In this document: piece after piece, positions 1-7,082 of the stretch
Position numbering within the stretch: the stretch's first letter is position 1
Layout of the letters: each line of letters starts with the position of its first letter
DNA from: Aeromonas dhakensis
GTDB taxonomy: Bacteria; Pseudomonadota; Gammaproteobacteria; Enterobacterales; Aeromonadaceae
Direction of reading: 5' to 3'
Assembly: GCF_000820305.1 (NCBI RefSeq)
Contig: NZ_CDBH01000032.1
Span: 1-64,000 of the forward strand
DNA: 64,000 nt
The notes under the pieces: model-generated
Told to the model about the DNA's origin: nothing
What the model saw: the letters and a program-made list of their open reading frames with translations, nothing else
The model's database searches: none
Translations under genes and position numbers: made by a program

Positions 1-1
1 A

Positions 2-87
2 TGGTGCGAAGAGAGGGACTCGAACCCTCACACCCGGGGGGCACTAACACCTGAAGCTAGCGCGTCTACCAATTCCGCCACCTTCGC
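2..87 (-). tRNA. tRNA-Leu (anticodon CAG)
   Basis: On the minus strand this is an 86-base class II tRNA with the acceptor 5' end GCGAAGG, a D-arm, an anticodon stem GCTAG with loop TTCAGGT (anticodon CAG), a variable arm, the T-loop GTTCGAGTC and an encoded CCA end. It matches E. coli leuT-type tRNA-Leu. It lies downstream of a near-identical copy, probably in the same transcript. The variable-arm stem differs from the other copy by a base-pair swap (C-G here, U-A there). Confidence 0.96.
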
Positions 88-142
88 ACATCGGGTTATC
101 AGTCTGGATTTATATGCCGTCTGATAAGAGCATGTTGCAGTA

Positions 143-228
143 TGGTGCGAAGAGAGGGACTCGAACCCTCACATCCGTGGGACACTAACACCTGAAGCTA
201 GCGCGTCTACCAATTCCGCCACCTTCGC
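143..228 (-). tRNA. tRNA-Leu (anticodon CAG)
   Basis: Second 86-base tRNA-Leu(CAG) gene on the minus strand, with CCA encoded. It is identical to the copy at 2-87 except in the variable arm, where the changes largely keep the stem paired. As the promoter-proximal copy it follows a likely promoter at 245-272 with a GC-rich discriminator, typical of stable RNA genes under stringent control. Confidence 0.96.
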
Positions 229-244
229 ATCACTGCGGTGGGGG

Positions 245-272
245 ATTCTATAGAGTTTTGGGGGGGCGTCAA
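245..272 (-). promoter_or_regulatory. Likely promoter of the tRNA-Leu operon
   Basis: Read on the minus strand there is a -35-like TTGACG (272-267), a 16-base spacer and a -10-like TAGAAT (250-245). A C-rich discriminator follows before the tRNA start at 228. The -35 box lies in the left arm of the inverted repeat at 264-306, so the end of the glgA transcript and the tRNA promoter overlap. Assigned by eye. Confidence 0.55.
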
Positions 273-306
273 CAGCCAGAAGGTACTTTTTTCGCTGTTG
301 ACGCCC
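264..306. repeat. 13-bp inverted repeat downstream of glgA
   Basis: GGGCGTCAACAGC at 264-276 is exactly complementary to 294-306, with a 17-base loop. It lies 39 bases past the glgA stop. No T-run follows on the minus strand, so it looks like a 3'-UTR stem-loop or a weak terminator rather than a classical intrinsic terminator. Confidence 0.7.
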
Positions 307-344
307 AAAGCAGCATCAAGGGGACAAAACTTCAGCAATTAGCG

Positions 345-1805
345 TCACTGGCGAGCCAGGGCGTCCCGATACATCTGTTCGTACTGGATGACCGAATCGG
401 GCCAGTTGAAACGGGTATTCATGGCATTGCGCTGAACCCGGGCAAACTGCTCGGGGTCCTGCAGGTAATAGAGCAGGCTGCGGCGCATGGCATCGAGCAG
501 TATGTTGGCGGTCGGATCGTTGAAGCAGAAGCCGGTCGCATGTGCCGGATCGGCATCCCAGTCCACCACCGTATCCTTCAGGCCGCCGACCGCCCGTACC
601 AGCGGCAGGGTACCGTAGGCCAGGCTGTACATCTGGTTGAGACCGCACGGCTCGAACAGGGAGGGCATCAGGAAGAAGTCGGCACCGGCCTCCACCAGGT
701 GGGCGAGCCGGTCGTCATAGGTATTGATGAAGGCGAGCCTGTCCGGGAATTGCTGGGCCAGGGTGTGCAGCTGGGTGGCGAGGGAGGGATCTCCCGAGCC
801 GACGATCACCACCTGCACCTTGTGATGGAGAAACTTGTCCAGCACCGGCAGCAGCAGATGCACGCCTTTTTGTTCGGTCAGCCGGCACACCATGCCGTAG
901 ATGGGCAGGTCCACCACCGGCAGGCCCAGCTCCTGCTGCAGGCTCTGCTTGCAGACGCCCTTGCCGGCCAGATTGTCGACGTCATAGGTGGCTGGCAGGA
1001 AGTCGTCGAAGGCTGGATCCCAGTCCTGATAGTCGCAGCCGTTGAGGATGCCACGCAGATCCGCCGCCCGCTGCTGGAAGACGCTGGCCATGCCGTGGGC
1101 CCCCAGGTGGGTCAGCAATTCGCTGGCATAGTTGGGGCTGACCGCGTTGATCTTGTCGGCATAGAGCACCCCGCACTTGAGCAGGTTGACGTGGCCGTAG
1201 TCATAGCTGATGCGCTGTTCGTAGTCGGCAATCTCGGGCACGGCCCAGAACTGCTGGCGCTCGAATACCCCCTGGAACGCCGCGTTGTGAATGCTGATCA
1301 CGCTGCGAGTGTGCTGGAAGAAGGGGTTGTGGGCGTGTCGGGTTTTCAGCAGCAGAGGCAGCAGGCCGGTGTGCCAGTCGTTGCAGTGCACTATCTCGGG
1401 GGCAAAGGCGAGCTGCTCGCAGGCGTGCAGCGCGGCGGCGGCCAGGAAGGCGAAACGCTCGCCGTTGTCCGGATAGGCCTGGTTGTTTTCGGCATAGAGC
1501 TGGGGGCGATCGAAGTACTGCGGGCAGTCGAGCAGGTAGACACAGACCCCTTCGAGATCCATTTGATAGATGCGATAGCCTATATCTGGCAGGCCCGGGT
1601 GGGTTGGCAACCAGCGCGAGACCAGCAGTTTGGCCTCATCCCGTCGCTTTATCGTCTTGTAGAAGGGGAGCATGATTCTGACATCATGTCCCTTCTGGGC
1701 CAGGTACAGCGGCAGGGCTCTGGCTACGTCCGCCAGGCCCCCGGTCTTCACAAGCCCCTCAACTTCCGAGGCAACGAACAGGATTTTCAGTGGGTTAATA
1801 GCCAA
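345..1805 (-). CDS. glgA: Glycogen synthase (ADP-glucose dependent)
   Basis: Glycosyltransferase family 5 enzyme that extends alpha-1,4-glucan from ADP-glucose. The 486-residue product has the N-terminal substrate motif KTGG (residues 20-23) and the C-terminal retaining-GT signature around EPCGLNQM followed by YGTLPLVR and GGLKDTV. E. coli GlgA is 477 aa. I chose the TTG start at 1805 because AAGGGAG sits 6 bases upstream and the protein then begins just before ILFVASEVEG; the longer open frame runs antisense-like into glgC. It overlaps the end of glgC by 11 bases, so the two are translationally coupled. Transcribed as glgCA from upstream of 3012. Confidence 0.93.
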   Translation of the reverse strand: MAINPLKILFVASEVEGLVKTGGLADVARALPLYLAQKGHDVRIMLPFYKTIKRRDEAKLLVSRWLPTHPGLPDIGYRIYQMDLEGVCVYLLDCPQYFDRPQLYAENNQAYPDNGERFAFLAAAALHACEQLAFAPEIVHCNDWHTGLLPLLLKTRHAHNPFFQHTRSVISIHNAAFQGVFERQQFWAVPEIADYEQRISYDYGHVNLLKCGVLYADKINAVSPNYASELLTHLGAHGMASVFQQRAADLRGILNGCDYQDWDPAFDDFLPATYDVDNLAGKGVCKQSLQQELGLPVVDLPIYGMVCRLTEQKGVHLLLPVLDKFLHHKVQVVIVGSGDPSLATQLHTLAQQFPDRLAFINTYDDRLAHLVEAGADFFLMPSLFEPCGLNQMYSLAYGTLPLVRAVGGLKDTVVDWDADPAHATGFCFNDPTANILLDAMRRSLLYYLQDPEQFARVQRNAMNTRFNWPDSVIQYEQMYRDALARQ

Positions 1806-3012
1806 CTCTTGCTCCCTTAGGTACCACGACGATACCGCCTTCGGACACGGTAAATCGCTCTCTGTCATGGTCCAGATTTTCACCGATCACGGTGCCGGGC
1901 GCAATTTCAACGTTCTTGTCGATGATGGCGCGGCGGATGGAGCAGCCCTCGCCAATCTTCACGTCACCGAGCAGAACCGACTCGCTGATGTGGCTGCAAG
2001 GGCCTATGTTGCAGCGAAAACCCAGGATGGAGCGCTGGATCTGGCTGCCCTGGATGAAGCAGCCACCGGAGATCAAGGAGTTGGCGATCTTCACCTTGCA
2101 GTCGTCGGTGTCGACGAAGGTGGCGGGCGGCAGCGGCGGATAGTGGGTATGCAGCGGCCACTTGCGGTTGTAGAGGGAGAAGGGGGCATCGTCGGCCACC
2201 AGGTCCATGTGCGCCTGCCAGTAGGAGTCCAGCGTCCCCACATCGCGCCAGTAGACGTTGGGCTTCTCGCCCGGGATCACGTTGGTGCTGTAGTCGTAGA
2301 CATAGACGGGGGCACGCGGGAACAGGCTGGGGATGATGTCCTTGCCGAAGTCGTGGCTGGAGTTCTCTTCGGCGGCGTCGCGCTTGAGTTCGCGATAGAG
2401 CGACTCGGTCTCGAAGATGTAGTTGCCCATGGAGACCAGCGCCTGGGTGGGATCACCGGGGATGTGCTTGGGCCGCTTGGGTTTTTCCTCGAAGCCGATC
2501 ATCCGGCCCTCCTGATCCACCTCGATCACCCCGAAGGCGCTCGCCTCCTCGATGGGCATGCGCAGGGCGGCGACGGTCAGAGCGGCAGCCTTCTGCTTGT
2601 GGAAGCTCACCATCTGGCTCACGTCCATCTTGTAGATGTGGTCGGAGCCGAAGATGCAGACGTGCTCGGGGTCGGAGATCTCGATGAAGCGCAGGTTCTG
2701 GTAGATGGCGTCGGCGGTGCCGTCATACCAGCGTTTGCCCATCCGCATCTGGGCCGGAATGGGGTCGATGAAGCGATCCGTGATGCCGACGATGTTCCAA
2801 CCCTTCTTCATGTGCAGATAGAGGGACTGGGACTTGAACTGGGTAAGCACGTAGATGCGCAGGAAGTCGGCGTTGACGAAGTTGTTGAGCACGAAGTCGA
2901 TCAGTCGGTAGCTGCCACCAAAGGGAACCGAGGGCTTGCTGCGGGTGGTGGTGAGTGGCTGGAGGCGAGTACCTTCGCCGCCCGCCAGGATCATGGTGAG
3001 TATGCCTGCCAT
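1795..3012 (-). CDS. glgC: Glucose-1-phosphate adenylyltransferase
   Basis: ADP-glucose pyrophosphorylase, the committed and allosterically regulated step of glycogen synthesis (glucose-1-P + ATP to ADP-glucose + PPi). The 405-residue protein has the nucleotidyltransferase signature GGEGTRL at residues 11-17, then KPSVPFGG, and a C-terminal left-handed beta-helix region (repeated NSLISGG/ESVLLGD-type hexapeptides). GGGAGA lies 7 bases before the ATG. First gene of the glgCA operon. No branching or debranching enzyme is next to it, so the glg genes are split here. Confidence 0.95.
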   Translation of the reverse strand: MAGILTMILAGGEGTRLQPLTTTRSKPSVPFGGSYRLIDFVLNNFVNADFLRIYVLTQFKSQSLYLHMKKGWNIVGITDRFIDPIPAQMRMGKRWYDGTADAIYQNLRFIEISDPEHVCIFGSDHIYKMDVSQMVSFHKQKAAALTVAALRMPIEEASAFGVIEVDQEGRMIGFEEKPKRPKHIPGDPTQALVSMGNYIFETESLYRELKRDAAEENSSHDFGKDIIPSLFPRAPVYVYDYSTNVIPGEKPNVYWRDVGTLDSYWQAHMDLVADDAPFSLYNRKWPLHTHYPPLPPATFVDTDDCKVKIANSLISGGCFIQGSQIQRSILGFRCNIGPCSHISESVLLGDVKIGEGCSIRRAIIDKNVEIAPGTVIGENLDHDRERFTVSEGGIVVVPKGARVGY

Positions 3013-3062
3013 CGTATTTCTCTCCCTGAATTCATACTATGAAAAGGTTTTCAGCTTGCTGC

Positions 3063-3086
3063 AAAAAAACACCCCTAAAGGGGTGG
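3063..3086 (-). terminator. Intrinsic terminator of rsmC
   Basis: On the minus strand CACCCC-TTTA-GGGGTG forms a 6-bp stem followed by seven T (3069-3063). It lies between the rsmC stop and the glgC start, so it ends rsmC transcription before glgC begins. Confidence 0.85.
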
Positions 3087-3161
3087 TTTGAGGTGTGTCA
3101 ATTACCTTATCAGATCCCGTATGGGGCTCTCTACCTGTTTCCGGTGACTGCTTACACTTAT

Positions 3162-4190
3162 TTACACTTTGCTCAGATAGACCTTGAATTTGGCATCGCT
3201 GCTGATCACTTCCGTCCGTTTGAAGTGCGTCTCCAGTATAGGCTGATATCGCAGAAAGGCGTTGGCAACAATGGTGAGGGTGCCTTGCGGCGACAGATGC
3301 TCCGGCGCCTTGGCCAGGAAGGTTTCGGTGGCGGCGTAGAAGGTCTTGAGACCGGCGTGGAACGGCGGGTTGGAGACGATGCGGTCAAATTTTTCCTGGA
3401 TGTCGGAATAGACGTCGGACGCCCGCACCTCGCCCTGCAGGCCGTTGATGGCCAGGGTACGGCGGCTGGATTCCAGCGCCAGCGCATTGATGTCCACCAT
3501 GGTGACCCTGAGTTCAGGATTGCGCTTGGCCAGCACCGAGCCGATCACCCCGGCGCCGCAACCGAAATCGAGCAGCGATCCCTGCATGGCCGGCAGGCTG
3601 GCCAGCAGCATCTGGCTGCCCAGATCCAGCTCGGATGCACTGAACACGCCGGGCAGGGCCAGCACGGTCAGCTCGGTATCGCCAGCCTGGCACTGGTAGC
3701 GGCCAAACCAGGCGTCCAGCTCGAACGGGGCCACCGGTTTGCTCAGTTCGCCGTGATAGAGGGAGCAGCGACGGGCCGAATCGCGTTTGACCGGCTTCTC
3801 GCTATAGGGAGCCAGCAGCTTGTCGGCACCGTTGATGCCGCCGCGGTTCTCGCCGGCGAGGAACAGCTCGGCACCGGCTGCCAGCAGCGGGGTCATCATG
3901 GCCAGCAGGTATTGGGCTTCGGCCTTGGCCTTGGGCATCAGCAGCAGCAGGGCATCGAAGCGGGGGGCGCCACCCAGCTGGTGATCGAACAGGATGGCGT
4001 CGCCCAGCGCGGCCTGCTGGCTGCGGTAATAGCAGTAATCCGTGGTAAACACGGTGAGGGAGTGGGTCAGGGTTGCCAGCTGGCGCGGATAGTCATCCTC
4101 CAGGGCGCCGCACACTAGCAGCCGCTTGCCGACAAAGAGGGCTTGGTTTCGTTCCAGCATCTGGCTGACGGCACTGATCGGGCTGCTCAT
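3162..4190 (-). CDS. rsmC: 16S rRNA m2G1207 methyltransferase
   Basis: SAM-dependent enzyme that methylates N2 of G1207 in 16S rRNA of the 30S subunit. The 342-residue product has the usual two-domain RsmC build: a degenerate N-terminal MTase-like half (residues 1-160) and a catalytic half with the SAM motif DFGCGAG at 208-214, the acidic MVDIN strand near 231-235 and the catalytic NPPFH at 274-278. GGAGAG precedes the ATG. It is divergent from dapA and appears to be monocistronic, ending at the terminator at 3063-3086. Confidence 0.93.
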   Translation of the reverse strand: MSSPISAVSQMLERNQALFVGKRLLVCGALEDDYPRQLATLTHSLTVFTTDYCYYRSQQAALGDAILFDHQLGGAPRFDALLLLMPKAKAEAQYLLAMMTPLLAAGAELFLAGENRGGINGADKLLAPYSEKPVKRDSARRCSLYHGELSKPVAPFELDAWFGRYQCQAGDTELTVLALPGVFSASELDLGSQMLLASLPAMQGSLLDFGCGAGVIGSVLAKRNPELRVTMVDINALALESSRRTLAINGLQGEVRASDVYSDIQEKFDRIVSNPPFHAGLKTFYAATETFLAKAPEHLSPQGTLTIVANAFLRYQPILETHFKRTEVISSDAKFKVYLSKV

Positions 4191-4241
4191 CGGGTCTCTC
4201 CACGCAATTTTGGGCGGCCATTATACATAGCCGCTTTCGCC

Positions 4242-4270
4242 TTGACATTTATGCCGTGTTCCCGAAATAT
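4242..4270 (+). promoter_or_regulatory. Candidate promoter for the dapA leader
   Basis: A perfect -35 box TTGACA (4242-4247) is followed after 17 bases by a weak -10 box AAATAT (4265-4270). Initiation near 4277 would give a leader of about 190 bases carrying the Lys-rich short ORF and the hairpin at 4401-4433 before dapA. The weak -10 makes this tentative. Confidence 0.35.
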
Positions 4271-4304
4271 GCCCAGACACCATTTTTTGAGCAGAGATGA
4301 CGCA

Positions 4305-4376
4305 ATGCGGTTCAACGGGTTGAAACGAAAGCATAAAAAAAGCCTGACATTCGGGCCTGCCGACGTTCGCGCGTAA
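4305..4376 (+). CDS. Putative 23-residue Lys-rich leader peptide upstream of dapA
   Basis: Short ORF reading MRFNGLKRKHKK..., in which residues 7-12 are K R K H K K; a purine-rich GCAGAG lies 8 bases before the ATG. It ends 24 bases before a terminator-type hairpin (4401-4433), which in turn precedes the lysine-pathway gene dapA. That is the arrangement of a ribosome-mediated attenuator sensing charged tRNA-Lys. The caveat is that the A-run supplying the Lys codons could instead be the U-run of a minus-strand hairpin (about 4335-4360). I see no strong antiterminator, only CGGG at 352-355 able to pair with CCCG in the terminator arm. Confidence 0.35.
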   Translation: MRFNGLKRKHKKSLTFGPADVRA

Positions 4377-4400
4377 CCTCTCATCCCTGAGCAGATTCAA

Positions 4401-4433
4401 ACCCCGGTTGCGCACATCGTACCGGGGTTTTTT
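4401..4433 (+). terminator. Terminator hairpin in the dapA leader (possible attenuator)
   Basis: ACCCCGGT (4401-4408) pairs with ACCGGGGT (4421-4428) across a 12-base loop and is followed by TTTTTT (4428-4433), 37 bases before the dapA ATG. It would either end an upstream small RNA or attenuate dapA. On the minus strand the same region has a second weak hairpin with a T-run (about 4335-4360), so a small RNA running the other way is also possible. Confidence 0.6.
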
Positions 4434-4470
4434 ATTGCCACATTCATGAGTCAACGGAGAAGGAAATTCC

Positions 4471-5343
4471 ATGTTCAAAGGTTCAATCGTCGCCCTGATC
4501 ACCCCCTTTCGACAGGGCAAACTGGATGAAGAGGCGTTGGCACGTCTGGTGGAGTGGCATATCGAACAGGGTACTCACGGCATAGTGCCGGTGGGCACCA
4601 CGGGGGAGAGTCCGACCCTGACCCACGACGAGCATTGCCGGGTGGTGGAGCTGGTGGTCAAACTGGTGGCTGGCCGCATCCCGGTGATCGCCGGCGCCGG
4701 TTCCAACAACCCGGTTGAAGCCATCGAATACACCCGCTATGCCGAGCAGATGGGGGCCGATGCCACCCTGCACGTGGCCGGTTACTACAACCGTCCCAAT
4801 CAGGAGGGGCTCTATCACCACTTCAAGGCGGTGCACGACGCCACCAGCAAGCCCATCATCGTCTATAACATCCCGCCGCGCGCCATCGTCGACGTGCAGC
4901 CGGCGACCCTGGCCCGCCTGGCCGAGCTGCCGCGCATCGCCGGGGTGAAGGATGCGACCGGCGATCTGGCCCGCCCCTGGGTGGAGCGCCAGCTGATCAA
5001 GAAGCCGTTCTCCTGGCTCTCCGGTGAAGATGCCACCGCCGTGGCCTACAACATCGGCGGCGGTCAGGGTTGTATCTCGGTGACGGCCAACGTGGCCCCC
5101 AAGCTGGTGGCCGAGGTGCAGAACCTGGCGCTGGCCGGCCAGTGGCAAGCTGCGCGTGAACTGCAAGACAAACTCATTCCGCTGCATCAGGCGATGTTTG
5201 CCGAGCCGAGCCCGGCCGGTGCCAAGTATGCCGTCTCCCTGCTGGGCTTTTGTAGCGAGGAGTGCCGCCTGCCGGTGATGCCGCTCTCCGAGGCAACGCG
5301 TACCCGCATCCGCGAGGCGATGCACGCCTTGAATTTGTTATAA
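4471..5343 (+). CDS. dapA: 4-hydroxy-tetrahydrodipicolinate synthase, alphaproteobacterial type
   Basis: Condenses pyruvate with aspartate semialdehyde, the first step specific to lysine/diaminopimelate synthesis. The 290-residue TIM barrel has VGTTGES (41-47), GYYNRP (104-109) with the relay Tyr106, the active-site Tyr132 and Arg137 in VYNIPPR, and the Schiff-base Lys160 in GVKDATGD. The NIPPR, VKDATG, SGEDATA and EPSPAGAKYA signatures match Rhizobium/Brucella-like DapA as I recall it; E. coli DapA has NVPSR, IKEATG and EPNPIPVKW. This suggests a laterally acquired or second dapA. AAGGA sits 6 bases before the ATG. Confidence 0.88.
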   Translation: MFKGSIVALITPFRQGKLDEEALARLVEWHIEQGTHGIVPVGTTGESPTLTHDEHCRVVELVVKLVAGRIPVIAGAGSNNPVEAIEYTRYAEQMGADATLHVAGYYNRPNQEGLYHHFKAVHDATSKPIIVYNIPPRAIVDVQPATLARLAELPRIAGVKDATGDLARPWVERQLIKKPFSWLSGEDATAVAYNIGGGQGCISVTANVAPKLVAEVQNLALAGQWQAARELQDKLIPLHQAMFAEPSPAGAKYAVSLLGFCSEECRLPVMPLSEATRTRIREAMHALNLL

Positions 5344-5366
5344 AAAATGGGCTCTGGATCGCGCTT

Positions 5367-5382
5367 TTGACTGGCCAGTCAA
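5367..5382. promoter_or_regulatory. Perfect 16-bp palindrome upstream of the GGEEF gene
   Basis: TTGACTGG followed directly by CCAGTCAA is a perfect palindrome 55 bases before the GGEEF start. A -10-like TATACT lies at 5404-5409. The shape (8-bp arms, no spacer) resembles operators of TetR-type dimeric repressors. It is probably an operator for the c-di-GMP gene pair, but no regulator gene is adjacent. Confidence 0.5.
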
Positions 5383-5437
5383 TTAAAGTGCAGGCTTTGC
5401 CGATATACTCGCTTGGATACAACCAAGGATGGCAGGC

Positions 5438-7078
5438 ATGCAGGAATGGGATCCAGAGCACTTCACCAGCTTTGAACACCTCTGTGAAGTGACACTGGCG
5501 GCAATCAGGGAAAAAACCGAAGCCGAACAGATCTATTTGTGGCTGCGCGCCCCCGAGTCGCAGCTCTACAGCTTCCAGCTCGATCAGGGACTGGTCAGCC
5601 TGACGGCCGATGCCGTCGCCCCCCTCAAGTTACCGATCCTCTTCATCGAACACGCCCTCGACAAGGGACAACTGATGGTGGAGCCGCTCGCCCAGCACAA
5701 CGAGCTCTGGGAAACGGTCGAACCACAGACGGTGCGCCTGCGCGCCTGTTTCCCGCTCAAGCGCCACAAGGGGTTGGAGGCCGTGGTCTACCTGGAGACC
5801 CGCCGCCGCATCGATCGCCTGCCCCGGCGCCAGCAACAAGGCATCCAGCTGCTGATGCACTATCTTGCCGCCGAGCTCGAGAGCCGGCTGCTGGCCAGCC
5901 AGGTCGATCTGGAGCGGGATCAGCGGTTGCACACCCAGGCCGACCTCATCCGCAGCCAGGCGCTGCAAGGCTCCTTCCTCAGCATGCTGCAGGCGCTGCA
6001 CCAGGTGGGAGTCAAGCTGGCGCGTTGTGACAGTGAACACCAGCTGCTGCACGATGCGGTGGCGCTGGCTCGTCAGGAGCTGCAGTTCGACCGCATCGCC
6101 ATCTTCCTGGTGGATGCCGAGTTCAAGACCATGCACGGCACCTGGGGCACCAACGAGGTGGGTGAGCTGATCGACGAGCACCACTTCATCAGCCCGATCC
6201 CTGATCACCCCACGGTGCAGGAGGCGCTGCGCCGCAAGGATTATGTGCTGGTGCTGGAGGATGCGCCGCTCTACTACGAAAAGCAGGAGGTGGGGCGTGG
6301 CTGGAATGCCATGGTCTCGCTGTGGGACGGGGCCACTCCCATCGGCTGGATCGCCGCCGACAACCTGCTGTGGCGCCGGCCGCTCAAGGCTTATCAGAGC
6401 GAGATCTTCAAGCAGTATGCCGCCATGCTCTCCCAGTTGCTGATCCGCCAGCGTACCCAGGCGGCGCTTGAACGATTCAACCGCGAGCTGGAGCAGCGGG
6501 TCAGCGAGCGTACCATGCAGCTGGCGGAGAGCAACCGGGCACTGGCGGAGGCCAACAAACGGCTCTCCATGCTGTCGCTGGAAGATCCCCTCACCGGCAT
6601 CGCCAACCGTCGCCAGTGGGATCTCACCATGCAGCGGGAGTGGGAGTGGGCGCGCCGGCACCAGAGTCTGCTGGCGGTGCTGATGATCGACGTGGACGAG
6701 TTCAAGTCCTACAACGATCACTTCGGCCATGCCAAGGGGGATCAGTGTCTGCAACAGGTGGCCGCCCTGCTGCAGGATGCGGAACGGCGGCGTACCAATC
6801 TGGTGGCGCGTTACGGCGGCGAAGAGTTCGTGATCCTGCTGTGCGGCCCACAACCCGGTGAGGCGGAGCGGCTGGCGGAACAGATTCACCAGGGGCTCAG
6901 TGAATTAAAAATCCCGCATCCAGCCTCCCGAGTTGCTGATTTCATTACGGTTAGCATAGGCTTTAGCTATCTGGTTCCCTCGCTGGATGGAACATGGCAG
7001 AGCCTGACCGAACAGGCCGATCAGGCGCTCTATCATGCCAAATCGCAGGGGAGGGCGTGTACGCTAGCCTATCGGTGA
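5438..7078 (+). CDS. GAF-domain diguanylate cyclase (GGEEF)
   Basis: Predicted cytoplasmic sensor making c-di-GMP from two GTP. The 546-residue protein has a roughly 160-residue N-terminal region of unknown type, a GAF-like domain (about 165-335), a coiled-coil linker (about 340-370) and a C-terminal GGEEF domain. The active-site RYGGEEF is at 458-464, preceded by IDVDEFKSYNDHFGH. The inhibitory site (RxxD) reads R-R-T-N, so product inhibition may be lost. I chose the ATG at 5438 because AAGGA is 8 bases before it; the ATG at 5429 has no spaced ribosome site. The next gene starts 4 bases after the stop, so the two are an operon. Confidence 0.87.
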   Translation: MQEWDPEHFTSFEHLCEVTLAAIREKTEAEQIYLWLRAPESQLYSFQLDQGLVSLTADAVAPLKLPILFIEHALDKGQLMVEPLAQHNELWETVEPQTVRLRACFPLKRHKGLEAVVYLETRRRIDRLPRRQQQGIQLLMHYLAAELESRLLASQVDLERDQRLHTQADLIRSQALQGSFLSMLQALHQVGVKLARCDSEHQLLHDAVALARQELQFDRIAIFLVDAEFKTMHGTWGTNEVGELIDEHHFISPIPDHPTVQEALRRKDYVLVLEDAPLYYEKQEVGRGWNAMVSLWDGATPIGWIAADNLLWRRPLKAYQSEIFKQYAAMLSQLLIRQRTQAALERFNRELEQRVSERTMQLAESNRALAEANKRLSMLSLEDPLTGIANRRQWDLTMQREWEWARRHQSLLAVLMIDVDEFKSYNDHFGHAKGDQCLQQVAALLQDAERRRTNLVARYGGEEFVILLCGPQPGEAERLAEQIHQGLSELKIPHPASRVADFITVSIGFSYLVPSLDGTWQSLTEQADQALYHAKSQGRACTLAYR

Positions 7079-7082
7079 GCCC

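Noticed and set aside
258-3042. Long plus-strand open frames of 520 and 456 codons over glgA and glgC
   Set aside because: They are antisense shadows of high-GC coding DNA; the minus-strand frames encode clear GlgA and GlgC.
4143-4376. 77-codon plus-strand frame over the rsmC start
   Set aside because: Its first 54 codons are antisense to rsmC; only the final 23 codons from 4305 have a leader-peptide arrangement.
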